DNA of 47,766 bases from Oscillospiraceae bacterium (GTDB lineage Bacteria; Bacillota; Clostridia; Oscillospirales; Oscillospiraceae): positions 1-47,766 of the forward strand of contig SVMD01000017.1 of NCBI GenBank assembly GCA_015067615.1, written 5' to 3'. Of the stretch, positions 31,339-42,600 are shown piece by piece. The translations under genes were made by a program, and so were the position numbers. The notes below the pieces were generated by a model. It searched no databases and had not been told where the DNA came from. It saw only the letters and a list, made by a program, of their open reading frames with translations. Numbering within the stretch: the stretch's first letter is position 1; every line of letters begins with the position of its first letter.

Positions 31339-32265
31339 ATGGACCGGGATATGTACCGCAGACTTGTGAAAATCAGCATGGAACCTGCTATGCAGGAGAA
31401 AACCATTGCCTATCTTGCCGAGCATCTGGGAAAATTCCTCAAGCCCCAGGAATACCTGATGCTGGCCTTCCGGGAGCATAAGGAAGGCAATATCAGCTGG
31501 CTCATGGAGCAGGCTGCCCGACGTATCGACGTGATCCCGGTGATCTGGGGCCCTGACCACCGCTGGAATACCCTGCTGCGCCAGACCTTTGAGAGCCATG
31601 CCAGCGCAGTTGTGGGCGAGCCCCTGATCATTCTGGGCCTGACGAAGCTGAAAAAGCAGTATAACACGCCGCTGCCCATCCGCAAGGTGGTGATGGTGGG
31701 GTATCCCTGCCTGGACTGGGTCATTGACGGCATCGTCAAGGGCCTGGACTGTGAGGTAGGCGGCTGCTTCTCTGTACTGGATACCGGCATTGTGGCAGGC
31801 TTTGCCTGCGGTCACAGCTGGGGCGTTCACCTGTGGGACGAACACTACGGCGTGGATATCGTGGATGAGCAGGACAATGTCCTGCCCGCCGGTGAGCTGG
31901 GCTATATGGTGCTGTACCCCAAGTCCGACCCTGCTGTCCGGGTGAAGCTGGGTGACAGAGGCCGCCAGGTGGATAAAAAGTGCGCCTGCGGCAGCGATTC
32001 CATGCGTATTCTGGATATGCAGCTGGGCAGCAATGTGGATTCGGACCTGTATCAGCTGTCCCAGGAGCTGCAGAGCTGGACCAGCATCCTGGACTGCTAC
32101 CTTGCCAAGACCGAATCGGGCCTGGAGGTGGAGATTGTCTGCTTCCCGGGAGAGAAAATGCCCAAGCTGCCCAACGCTGCCAAGCTGGTGGTTCGGCCCT
32201 ATAATCCCAAGACCGATGAACCTCTGTGGTTTATTCCCGGCGATACGCCCTACAGGGATTTTTAA
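31339..32265 (+). CDS. PaaK-like (phenylacetate-CoA ligase-related) protein lacking the P-loop
   Basis: 308 residues. The middle and end resemble PaaK-type adenylate-forming ligases: DVIPVIWGPDHRWNTLLRQTFES aligns with the IPVSGG region, and GVHLWDEHYGVDIVDEQ with PAGELGYMVLY and VRVKLGDRGR aligns with the GLHIWEDHF...GELV...RYRTGD region. The N-terminal part with the SSGTTGKP nucleotide loop is missing, and the YGLSE motif is replaced by SVLDTG. The frame is intact, with its own promoter and GGGGAG 8 nt before the ATG, so it looks like a kept gene rather than a fresh fragment. Usual catalysis seems impossible; a binding or regulatory role is inferred. Distant kinship leaves some doubt. Confidence 0.65.
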   Translation: MDRDMYRRLVKISMEPAMQEKTIAYLAEHLGKFLKPQEYLMLAFREHKEGNISWLMEQAARRIDVIPVIWGPDHRWNTLLRQTFESHASAVVGEPLIILGLTKLKKQYNTPLPIRKVVMVGYPCLDWVIDGIVKGLDCEVGGCFSVLDTGIVAGFACGHSWGVHLWDEHYGVDIVDEQDNVLPAGELGYMVLYPKSDPAVRVKLGDRGRQVDKKCACGSDSMRILDMQLGSNVDSDLYQLSQELQSWTSILDCYLAKTESGLEVEIVCFPGEKMPKLPNAAKLVVRPYNPKTDEPLWFIPGDTPYRDF

Positions 32266-32283
32266 GGATTTGATAAATAGTCA

Positions 32284-32311
32284 TTGACTTTTTTGGCAAA
32301 TGTGCTAAAAT
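32284..32311 (+). promoter_or_regulatory. Promoter of alaS
   Basis: TTGACT (32284-32289), a 16-nt spacer and TAAAAT (32306-32311), placing the RNA start near 32318, just ahead of the T-box leader. Confidence 0.65.
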
Positions 32312-32317
32312 ACTTCG

Positions 32318-32549
32318 TGATATACAAAGACTATGCGGAAAAGAAGCAGATCTGACCGTCTGAGAAGCGAGAGGGGACCGGTGAAAGCCCTCGGCGGAAC
32401 GGCCTGCGAGCCACTTCCTGCGTTGCCCGGGATGACCGGGACGCCTCGCTCCCGTTACAGAGCAGCCAAGATGTCCTGCCATGCAGGATAATTAGGGTGG
32501 TACCGCGTTTTTTACGCCCCTATCGTTTCGATAGGGGCGTTCTATTTTT
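32318..32549 (+). promoter_or_regulatory. T-box riboswitch leader of alaS
   Basis: The leader contains a GC-rich stem I with GAGAGGGGACCGGTGAAAGC, a CCGTTACAGAGC linker and the T-box AGGGTGGTACCGCG (32494-32507). A terminator follows. The T-box bulge reads UGGU, which pairs with the ACCA end of an uncharged tRNA with discriminator A, as in tRNA-Ala. Uncharged tRNA-Ala should favour the antiterminator and alaS expression. I could not fix the specifier codon by eye. Confidence 0.93.
32514..32549 (+). terminator. Regulated terminator of the alaS T-box
   Basis: ACGCCCCTATCG (32514-32525) and CGATAGGGGCGT (32529-32540), loop TTT, followed by TCTATTTTT. It competes with the antiterminator that includes the T-box. 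Confidence 0.9.
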
Positions 32550-32580
32550 GCAAAGTATATTATTTTGGAGGTAATTCCCA

Positions 32581-35229
<2,649 letters not shown>

Positions 35230-35241
35230 GTAATCTCATCT

Positions 35242-35274
35242 GGGGCGCTGCCGCATTCCGGCGGCGCCCTTTTT
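35242..35274 (+). terminator. Terminator of alaS
   Basis: GGGCGCTGCCG pairs with CGGCGGCGCCC around CATTC with one mismatch, followed by TTTTT. It ends about 20 nt before comEC. Confidence 0.85.
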
Positions 35275-35294
35275 CATGAAAGGGGGGACTGTCT

Positions 35295-37523
35295 ATGCGA
35301 AAACTTATGTGGTTTGCAATGGGTTTTGCCGTCGCCTGCGGCCTGGGCGTATGGGCAGTTCCCGCCAATGGCGTTCTGATAACGTCTTTGATCGTCGCTG
35401 CGGCGGCTCTGGCCGGATGGAAACTTGGCTGGAAGCGGCTCACGCTGATTTTCCTTGGACTTTCTCTGGGCATGGGCTGGTATCTGGGCTTCATGAAGCT
35501 CTACCTGCTTCCGGCCCAGGCTATGGACGGAACCACTACCCACATTATCGTCACCGCCACTGCTCACAGCTATGAAACCGACTACGGCGTGGGGGTGGAT
35601 GGTGAATTTGACCTGAACGGAAAGACCAGGAAGATCCGGATCTATGTCAACGACGTGGAGGAAATTCTGCCGGGAGACATCATAGAAGGGGATTTCAATT
35701 TCCGCTATACGGCGCCGGATGGCCTGCGGGATCCCACCTACCATGCCGGTGACGGCATTTTGCTCCTGGGCTATCCCCGGGGCCCGGCGCAGGTCCGGGT
35801 TGCGGCGGAAAGAAAGCTGACCCACGCTTTCCTGAATCTGAACTACACCGTCGGCAGCCGTCTCAACGGCCTGTTTCCGGAAGAAACGGCGCCCCTGGCC
35901 CGGGCGCTGCTCTTAGGCGACGATTTTGACCTGGACTACGAAACGGACACGGCCTTCCGGCTCAGCGGCATCCGCCATATCATCGCCGTTTCGGGACTCC
36001 ATGTGGCGATGCTCTATACCATTGTCCGCGTTCTGGCCCTGAACCGCCGGTGGCTCATGGCGCTGATGGGATATCCCATTTTGTATCTCTTTGCACTGGC
36101 TGCGGGCTTCACGCCCTCCGTAAGCCGGGCCTGCATCATGGTGGGGCTCATGATGCTGTCGCAGCTGATCGATAGGGAATACGATTCTCCCACGGCCCTG
36201 GCCTTTGCGGGCCTTGTGATGCTGATGGAGAATCCTCTGGTCATCACCTCTATCAGCTTCCAGATGAGCTTTGCCTGTGTGGCCGGAATCCTGCTGTTCG
36301 ACGGACCCATCTCCCTGTGGCTGACAGCGAAGCTGGGAAAACCGGAAGGGAAGTCCCTTCCCGCCCGGCTGAAGCGGTGGTTTGTTTCCTCCGTCAGCAT
36401 TTCTCTCAGCGCCATCACCCTGACCACGCCCATCGCCGCCTATTATTTTGGAACCGTCAGCCTTGTGGGTGTCCTGACCAATCTGCTGACACTCTGGGCG
36501 GTGGGCCTTGCCTTCTACGGCATCGTTGCGGCGCTGGCGGTGAGTCTGTTCTGGTGGAAGGGCGCTGTGATCATTGCCGGTGCGGCTTCTTTGGTGATGA
36601 GCTATGTGACCGCAGTTGCAAAGGCTTTAAGCAGTCTGCCCCTGGCGGCGGTGTACACAAAAAGCGCCTATATCGTCATCTGGCTGATCTTCGTGTACAT
36701 TCTGCTGGCAGTGTTTCTCCTCAGCACCGAGAAAAGACCCAGGATTCTCTTTTGCTGCGCGGTGCTGGGCCTGTGCGCCGCCCTGCTGGCATCCTGGACG
36801 GAGCACAGCTTCTCCAAAGTCCACCTGACAGCACTGAATGTGGGCCAGGGCCAGAGCCTGATCCTCCACGCGGAAGGCCGGACCTATCTCATCGACTGCG
36901 GCGGCGACAACGATGAAATTGCCGCCAATACCGCGGCGGATACCCTCCTGAGCCGGGGCATCACCCATCTGGACGGTATCATCCTGACCCACGGAGACCG
37001 GGACCACGCAGGGGGCATCCCATATCTTCTGACCCGGATCGATACGGATGTGCTTCTGATGCCTGCTACCACCGATTCTGAAACGGCGGCTTCTGTAACA
37101 GGGGATTGGGACGGAGAGGTGTATTTTGTTGCTGAGGATCTGATCATTTCCTCTGATGGGATGAAAATCACGGTTTTCGGCCCGATTTTTGCGCCCCAAA
37201 GCAATGAAAACAGCTTATGTGTCTTGTTTGAAAAGGAAAACTGTGCTATACTGGTTACCGGTGATCGTGGTAATGTGGGAGAATTGCTTCTGATGCAAAA
37301 ACAGCTTCCGGATGTGGATCTGCTCATTGCCGGACACCATGGCTCGAAAAATTCCACCTCCCAGGCGCTGCTGGAAACGGTGCGGCCTGAGACGGTGTTC
37401 ATTTCCGTAGGTGAACACAATGCCTATGGCCATCCTGCCCAGGATACCCTGGACAGGCTCACAGCTTTTGGCTGTGAAACTTACCGAACCGATTTAATCG
37501 GTACTTTGATCTTCAGGAGGTGA
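35295..37523 (+). CDS. comEC: ComEC/Rec2-family DNA uptake protein
   Basis: 742 residues, full length. ComEC forms the inner-membrane channel for single-stranded DNA in natural transformation. Order: two N-terminal membrane helices, a DUF4131-type OB-like domain (about 60-160), the competence membrane domain (about 205-490, with ALLLGDDFDLD and IIAVSGLHVAMLYTIVRVL), and a C-terminal metallo-beta-lactamase-like domain (about 510-742) with TALNVGQGQSLIL, IDCGG, the metal motif THGDRDHAGG and LIAGHHGSKNSTS. An AAGGGGGG ribosome site lies 7 nt before the ATG. It leads into holA with a close junction. comEA is not adjacent, and most Clostridia with comEC are not known to be transformable. Confidence 0.95.
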   Translation: MRKLMWFAMGFAVACGLGVWAVPANGVLITSLIVAAAALAGWKLGWKRLTLIFLGLSLGMGWYLGFMKLYLLPAQAMDGTTTHIIVTATAHSYETDYGVGVDGEFDLNGKTRKIRIYVNDVEEILPGDIIEGDFNFRYTAPDGLRDPTYHAGDGILLLGYPRGPAQVRVAAERKLTHAFLNLNYTVGSRLNGLFPEETAPLARALLLGDDFDLDYETDTAFRLSGIRHIIAVSGLHVAMLYTIVRVLALNRRWLMALMGYPILYLFALAAGFTPSVSRACIMVGLMMLSQLIDREYDSPTALAFAGLVMLMENPLVITSISFQMSFACVAGILLFDGPISLWLTAKLGKPEGKSLPARLKRWFVSSVSISLSAITLTTPIAAYYFGTVSLVGVLTNLLTLWAVGLAFYGIVAALAVSLFWWKGAVIIAGAASLVMSYVTAVAKALSSLPLAAVYTKSAYIVIWLIFVYILLAVFLLSTEKRPRILFCCAVLGLCAALLASWTEHSFSKVHLTALNVGQGQSLILHAEGRTYLIDCGGDNDEIAANTAADTLLSRGITHLDGIILTHGDRDHAGGIPYLLTRIDTDVLLMPATTDSETAASVTGDWDGEVYFVAEDLIISSDGMKITVFGPIFAPQSNENSLCVLFEKENCAILVTGDRGNVGELLLMQKQLPDVDLLIAGHHGSKNSTSQALLETVRPETVFISVGEHNAYGHPAQDTLDRLTAFGCETYRTDLIGTLIFRR

Positions 37524-37528
37524 ATCCC

Positions 37529-38578
37529 ATGGCAAAAAAGGACGATTTTAAGCCCAATGGCCTCGCCATGCTCAAGCAGCATATCAAGGCCAAACAGGCG
37601 GATCGGCTGTATATTTTCCATGGCGAGGAAGTTTTTCTCCTGAAGCACTACTTAGGTCAGCTGCGCAAGCTCCTGCTGGATGAGCTGACCGAATCCTTCA
37701 ACGCCCACCGGTTCAACAACGAGAACTTTAATTTGCAGGAGTTCGGCGACGCAGTGGAGGGCATGCCCATGATGGCGGAGCACACCTTCGTCCAGGTGGA
37801 CGAGGTGGACCTGTTTAAAATGCCGGAAAGCGACCGGAACAAGATGGGTGAATTCCTGTCGGATATCCCCGAATGGTGTACCGTGGTTTTCACCTACGAG
37901 ACCGTGGCCTGGAAGCCGGACAAAAGGCTCAAAAAGATCTGGAATCCCATTGACGAGAATGCTACCATCGTGGAGTTCGCCAAGCAGGACCAGCGGGACT
38001 TAGTCGCCTGGATTACCCGACATTTTGCCGCCCGGGGCAAGCGGATTTCCACAGACCTGTGCGTGTACCTCATCGACATCACCGGGGGCACCATGACCGC
38101 CTTAAGCGGTGAGATCGGCAAGATCTGCGCCTATTCAGGAAGTGATGCCATCCACCGCACGGACATCGACGCGGTGGTGGAGCCGGTGCTGGACGCGGTG
38201 GTGTTCCAGATGACAGACTTGCTCAGCGAGGGGCGCTATTCCGCCGCTCTGGAGAAGCTGGATACGCTGCTTAAAATGCAGCAGGAGCCCCTGGCGATCC
38301 TGGGCGCTGTGGGTGGCCATTACCGCCGTCTGGCCACCGCCCGGACCTTGCTGGACCACGGCAGGAACGCCTCGGAGCTTGCCAAGCTCTACGGCCTGTC
38401 CGACTATCCCGCAAGAAAAAGCATGGACGCTGCCCGGCGCTTAAGACCTGAGTTCTGTGCAAAGGCGGCGGAGCTGATCCTGGAAACGGATTACGCCATG
38501 AAGACCTCCTTTGACGAGCAGGAGCGGCTGCTGGAGCTGCTGATCCTGCGGCTGGCCCAGGAGGCGAGAAATGGTTAA
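37529..38578 (+). CDS. holA: DNA polymerase III subunit delta
   Basis: 349 residues. Delta opens the sliding clamp as part of the clamp loader. Family features: an N-terminal AAA+-like domain (about 10-140, with RLYIFHGEEVFLLKHYLGQLRKLL), the segment KAWKPDKRLKK-like (AWKPDKRLKKIW), and a C-terminal helical collar domain with LLKMQQEPLAILGAVGGHYRRL. I chose the ATG at 37529, which has AGGAGG 8 nt upstream; a GTG at 37520 overlaps the ribosome site. The comEC-holA order is common in Firmicutes. It overlaps rnmV by 8 bp. Confidence 0.95.
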   Translation: MAKKDDFKPNGLAMLKQHIKAKQADRLYIFHGEEVFLLKHYLGQLRKLLLDELTESFNAHRFNNENFNLQEFGDAVEGMPMMAEHTFVQVDEVDLFKMPESDRNKMGEFLSDIPEWCTVVFTYETVAWKPDKRLKKIWNPIDENATIVEFAKQDQRDLVAWITRHFAARGKRISTDLCVYLIDITGGTMTALSGEIGKICAYSGSDAIHRTDIDAVVEPVLDAVVFQMTDLLSEGRYSAALEKLDTLLKMQQEPLAILGAVGGHYRRLATARTLLDHGRNASELAKLYGLSDYPARKSMDAARRLRPEFCAKAAELILETDYAMKTSFDEQERLLELLILRLAQEARNG

Positions 38579-39170
38579 GATCAAAGAGGCCATCTTGGTG
38601 GAAGGCCGTTATGATAAAAATACCCTGTCCCAGATTGTGGATGCCCCCATCCTGGAGACCAACGGTTTCGGCATCTTCAAGGACAAAAAACAGATGGCGT
38701 TGCTGCGGCAGGTGGCCGAAAAGCGTGGGCTCATCGTCTTTACCGACGCGGACGGCGCTGGCTTTGTGATCCGCAACCACGTCAAATCCGCCATCCCAGG
38801 CAAGTATCTGAAGCATGCCTACACCCCGGATATCTTTGGCAAGGAGCGCCGGAAGGACAAGGCGGGCAAGGAGGGCAAACTGGGCGTGGAGGGCATGAAG
38901 CCTGAAATCATTCTGGAAGCCTTGAGAAGGGCCGGAGCCACCATAGAAGGGGAGGATGTCCCCGCAGCCAACGCCATTACAAAGCAGGATCTGATGGACC
39001 TGGGGCTCTCCGGCGGCCCGGACGCCTCCGCCAGACGCCTGGCCCTGCTGAAAAAGCTGAACCTGCCGGAGCATATGTCCGCCAACGCCCTGCTCCAGGC
39101 ACTGAATTTACTTTATTCCTTAGATGAATTGACCACGATCATAGATCAATTGGAGAACAATCATGGTTGA
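38571..39170 (+). CDS. rnmV: Ribonuclease M5
   Basis: Matures 5S rRNA by cutting both ends of the precursor. 199 residues: an N-terminal TOPRIM domain with Glu11 in VEGRYD and Asp59/Asp61 in FTDADGAGFVIR, then the conserved RNase M5 C-terminal domain with GVEGMKPEIILEAL and LMDLGLSGG. In many Firmicutes rnmV stands next to ksgA; here it is wedged between holA and an ABC-F gene with 8-bp overlaps on both sides. Confidence 0.95.
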   Translation: MVKIKEAILVEGRYDKNTLSQIVDAPILETNGFGIFKDKKQMALLRQVAEKRGLIVFTDADGAGFVIRNHVKSAIPGKYLKHAYTPDIFGKERRKDKAGKEGKLGVEGMKPEIILEALRRAGATIEGEDVPAANAITKQDLMDLGLSGGPDASARRLALLKKLNLPEHMSANALLQALNLLYSLDELTTIIDQLENNHG

Positions 39171-41028
39171 TATACAAGTTAAAAACTTAACAAAATTCTT
39201 CGTCATCGGCGAGAACCTGCTGGAGGGGCTGTCCTTTGAAATTCAGGAAGGGGAGCGGGTGGCCATCCTGGGCCGGAACGGCTGCGGCAAGACCACTCTG
39301 CTGAAGATCCTCACCGGCGAAATGGACTACGACGACGGCGAGGTTTTCGTAAATCCCCACAAGAAGATCGGCCTGATCTCCCAGATTCCCAAGTTTCCCT
39401 TGGGCTACACTGTGGAGGACGTCCTGCGCTCTGCCTATACGGACATCATGGCGGTCAAGCGGAAGATGGAAGCATTGGAAAAGGCCATGATGGTGGGTGC
39501 CTCCTCCGAGCAGCTGCGGGAATACGACGCCCTGACGAACCGCTTCCAGTCCGGCGGCGGCTACGAGATGGACGTGGAGGTGGACAAGATCTGCAACGGT
39601 CTGGGCATCACCCCGGACCAGCGGAAGCAGGAATTCGACTCCCTTTCCGGCGGCGAAAAGACCCGGATGAACCTGGCAAGACTGCTTCTGGAAAAGACAG
39701 ACATCCTCCTGCTGGACGAGCCCACCAACCACCTGGACTTAAACAGCGTGGAATGGCTGGAGGGCTATATCAAGGCTTTCAAGGGCACCGTCCTGGCCAT
39801 CTCCCACGACCGGTGGTTTATTGATCGAATCGCGGAGCGGGTCATCGAGATCGTGGACGGCCACGCGGAGTTCTATTCCGGCAACTACTCCTTCTACATG
39901 GACGAAAAGCAGGCACGGTTCGACCTGCAGATGAAGCAGTATGAGCAGGAGCAGGCCAAATTAAAGCAGCTGGGCTATACCGTGGAACGGATGAAGGGCT
40001 GGGGCATCAACAACCGGACATTGTACCGCCGGGCCATGTCCATCCAGCATCGGATGGAGCGGATCAAAAAGACCGAGAAGCCCAAGACGGAGAAGAAGAT
40101 GAAGGCCAGCTTCGGCGAAAAGGACTTCTCCGGCGACATCGTGTTCAAGACCAAGAACTTAGGGAAGGCCTTCGGCGACCGGACGCTGTTCTCCGACGTG
40201 AACCTGACCGTGGAGGGAGGCGAGCGAATCGCCATCCTGGGCGACAACGGCACCGGCAAGACCACCTTCATCAAGTGCCTGCTTGGTGACGAAGACTGTG
40301 CCGGCCGGGTCCAGTACGGCCCCACGGTGAAGGCCGGGTACCTGCCCCAGATCATCCATTTCCCCCACCCGGAACGGACCCTCTATGACACCATGCTCTA
40401 CGAAAAGAACTGCACCCCTCAGGTGGCCCGTGACCGCTTGGGACAGTTCCTGTTCCAGGGCGAGGACGTGTTCAAGACCGTGGGCACCCTCTCCGGCGGT
40501 GAGCAGTCGAGACTCCGGCTGTGTATGCTGATGGATGAAAAGATCAACCTGCTGATCCTGGACGAGCCCACGAACCACTTAGACATCGCCTCCCGGGAAT
40601 GGGTGGAGGCGGCCATCGAGGAATTCGAGGGTGTGCTGCTCTTCGTTAGCCACGACCGTTACTTCATCGAGAAGTTCGCCGAGCGGATCTGGCTGCTGGA
40701 AGACGGCGGCATCCGGGATTTCAAGTGCGGCTACGCCAAATACCGCTCCATCCTGGAGCACGAGGCCGCCGCCAAGCAGACGGTTTCCGTTTCCGCTCCC
40801 AAGCCCAAAAAGGAGAAGCCCAAGGGCGGCACCAAGGAGTCCGACAAGCTGGTGCGCAGGTTAGAGCGGGAAATCGAGAAGCAGGAAAAGGTGGTGGCTG
40901 AATTCGACGCCAAGATCGAAGCCGCCTCCGCCGACTACCAGGAGCTGACCAGGCTCCTGGCGGAAAAAGAGGAAGCGGAAATGGTCCTCATGGACTTAAT
41001 GGAGCAGTGGGAAGCTGCTCAGGAATAA
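39163..41028 (+). CDS. ABC-F family ATP-binding protein
   Basis: 621 residues with two ABC domains and no membrane segment. ABC-F proteins act on ribosomes, in translation control or antibiotic protection. First domain: Walker A GRNGCGKT at 37-44, signature LSGGEKTR and DEPTNHLDL. The linker (about 245-320) is charged and helical. Second domain: GDNGTGKTT, LSGGEQSR and DEPTNHLDI. A C-terminal coiled coil (about 540-621) resembles the Uup-type tail. Both signature sequences are intact. Its start overlaps rnmV by 8 bp, an interesting link between rRNA processing and ribosome function. Resistance specificity cannot be read from sequence. Confidence 0.95.
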   Translation: MVDIQVKNLTKFFVIGENLLEGLSFEIQEGERVAILGRNGCGKTTLLKILTGEMDYDDGEVFVNPHKKIGLISQIPKFPLGYTVEDVLRSAYTDIMAVKRKMEALEKAMMVGASSEQLREYDALTNRFQSGGGYEMDVEVDKICNGLGITPDQRKQEFDSLSGGEKTRMNLARLLLEKTDILLLDEPTNHLDLNSVEWLEGYIKAFKGTVLAISHDRWFIDRIAERVIEIVDGHAEFYSGNYSFYMDEKQARFDLQMKQYEQEQAKLKQLGYTVERMKGWGINNRTLYRRAMSIQHRMERIKKTEKPKTEKKMKASFGEKDFSGDIVFKTKNLGKAFGDRTLFSDVNLTVEGGERIAILGDNGTGKTTFIKCLLGDEDCAGRVQYGPTVKAGYLPQIIHFPHPERTLYDTMLYEKNCTPQVARDRLGQFLFQGEDVFKTVGTLSGGEQSRLRLCMLMDEKINLLILDEPTNHLDIASREWVEAAIEEFEGVLLFVSHDRYFIEKFAERIWLLEDGGIRDFKCGYAKYRSILEHEAAAKQTVSVSAPKPKKEKPKGGTKESDKLVRRLEREIEKQEKVVAEFDAKIEAASADYQELTRLLAEKEEAEMVLMDLMEQWEAAQE

Positions 41029-41043
41029 AAAGGAGGGAATCCT

Positions 41044-41544
41044 ATGGGAATGTTTATGGCGAGCTTATCCTTTCGCTGTGCCGACCGGGATAAGTGGCAG
41101 AATCTGAAGCCCCGGCTGGAAAAGGCAATTGCAGAAATTCCCGGTTTGGTCACGAATCTGGATGCTCCCGGTCCCGGCTATGTGCTGCTGAGTCCCTACG
41201 GCGACCTGGGGCCTGCGCTGGGCGATCTGGTGGAGCAGCTGAGTACCCTAACCGGTGATTATGCGGTCATGGCCATGTGCATTGACAGTGACTTTAATAT
41301 GATGGAGCTTTACCACGGCGGAAAGCTTGTGGAGCGCAGCTGCATCGGTGAGTGCTACTATGACCTGCCGGAGGAGGTTGCAGCTCCTCAACTGGAAAAC
41401 TGGAAGCCGCTGCTGCTGGATTTGACGCAGACCGAAGCCCTTTCCGAGGCGCTTTTTGGGGAAGAAGTTTTTGCGGAGGATAACCTGCGAAAACTCTCCG
41501 TCCTGACCGGACTTCCCATTTTTGATGATAAACTGATGTTCTGA
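41044..41544 (+). CDS. Small soluble protein of unknown function
   Basis: Not recognised. 166 residues, no membrane segment, acidic, probably cytoplasmic. Begins MFMASLSFRCADRDKW and contains PGPGYVLLSPYGDLG and IDSDFNMMELYHGGKLVER, suggesting an alpha/beta fold of the kind seen in immunity or SMI1-like proteins, but no motif confirms this. AGGAGG lies 7 nt upstream of the ATG at 41044. Follows the ABC-F gene by 15 nt, so it is probably in the same transcript. Confidence 0.75.
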   Translation: MGMFMASLSFRCADRDKWQNLKPRLEKAIAEIPGLVTNLDAPGPGYVLLSPYGDLGPALGDLVEQLSTLTGDYAVMAMCIDSDFNMMELYHGGKLVERSCIGECYYDLPEEVAAPQLENWKPLLLDLTQTEALSEALFGEEVFAEDNLRKLSVLTGLPIFDDKLMF

Positions 41545-41588
41545 CACATTTCTATAAAATCGTCTAATACAGATAGGAGCGAATACAC

Positions 41589-42140
41589 ATGGCAAGAAAA
41601 CCCAAACCGAGAAAAGTACCCATCGTCAACAAGGAATACATCTGGGCACTGGATGTTGACAATGACATTCACGAATTTAAGGTCCTGCTCTGCGAGGACG
41701 AGTGCATCACCTATGAGGACGGCGTGGAGAGCAAGCACCTGAAGATCATGAACAAGACCCAGATGCAGGGCGTGCTGCAGATCGACTGCAAGACCAAGGT
41801 TTTTGACGAGATCACCGATTTCCAGCTGGAAAACGGCATCCCCTACATCCGTCTGGAGGATGAGGAAGGCGACCGGAAGTGGTTCAAGTCTGACACCACC
41901 AAGGAGGACGAGCTCCAGAGCCAGATCCGTTCTGTCAAGAAGGAAGCCTACTTCTACGCAGCGCTGGGTGTGGTGTTCTTCATCTGGGCACTGCTGCAGA
42001 AGCTGATCACCGGCCAATTTGACCAGGTGTTCATGATTCCCCTGATGGGCATCTTCTGCTTCACCTGCTGCGGCATGCAGCTGGTGCGCCTGAAGAACGA
42101 ACTGGAAGCCCTGGGCCGCAAGTTCTCCCTGAAGCTGTGA
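41589..42140 (+). CDS. Beta-domain membrane protein of unknown function (1 of 2)
   Basis: 183 residues. A soluble N-terminal part of about 110 residues rich in beta strands (YIWALDVDNDIHEFKVLL ... LQIDCKTKVFDEITDFQLENG) is followed by two membrane helices (about 120-140 and 145-162) and a basic tail. The strand pattern resembles FAIM1-like domains, a loose impression only. AGGAGC lies 8 nt before the ATG. The next gene, 4 nt downstream, has a similar layout, so the two probably work together. Confidence 0.75.
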   Translation: MARKPKPRKVPIVNKEYIWALDVDNDIHEFKVLLCEDECITYEDGVESKHLKIMNKTQMQGVLQIDCKTKVFDEITDFQLENGIPYIRLEDEEGDRKWFKSDTTKEDELQSQIRSVKKEAYFYAALGVVFFIWALLQKLITGQFDQVFMIPLMGIFCFTCCGMQLVRLKNELEALGRKFSLKL

Positions 42141-42144
42141 TGTC

Positions 42145-42600
42145 ATGAAAAATCAGCAGCTTTGGAATATCCGGGTGGACGGCACCCGGCATGAGGTATA
42201 CGCGGAGGATAAGGGCAATTCCTTCGACATTTTTGTGGACGGGGAATTCCGCTATAACGTCCGCAGCGATATCAATCTGGATATCGAGGAAGATCTGACC
42301 GTGGGAAGCAAGCGCTGCCGCATCGCCATCTACCGGGGCGTGCCGGACCTGATCGTGGACGGCATTCTGCTGAACGCGGATGCGGAGATCGTCCGGAAGG
42401 AAAAGCAGGAGCGGCGGCTGACCATCGCCGCGGGAATCCTGCTGGTGGCGCTGGGAATCTTTGCCATGTGGATGTACATGGCCATGAGTGTCAGTGGCCA
42501 GGACTTCTATTTTGGCGCCTTTGGCCCCATCTTCGCCATTCTGGTCAGCGCTGCCGGTGTGGTCCTGACCCTGTACGGCCTGCGAAAGAAGGCTGGCTGA
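42145..42600 (+). CDS. Beta-domain membrane protein of unknown function (2 of 2)
   Basis: 151 residues: a beta-rich N-terminal domain (LWNIRVDGTRHEVYAEDKGNS ... IAIYRGVPDLIVDGILL), then two membrane helices (about 92-112 and 122-144) and a short basic end. Same layout as the preceding protein, with little sequence identity. It begins 4 nt after that gene and its stop overlaps the Nudix start (TGATG). Cytoplasmic side and function are inferred only from topology. Confidence 0.75.
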   Translation: MKNQQLWNIRVDGTRHEVYAEDKGNSFDIFVDGEFRYNVRSDINLDIEEDLTVGSKRCRIAIYRGVPDLIVDGILLNADAEIVRKEKQERRLTIAAGILLVALGIFAMWMYMAMSVSGQDFYFGAFGPIFAILVSAAGVVLTLYGLRKKAG

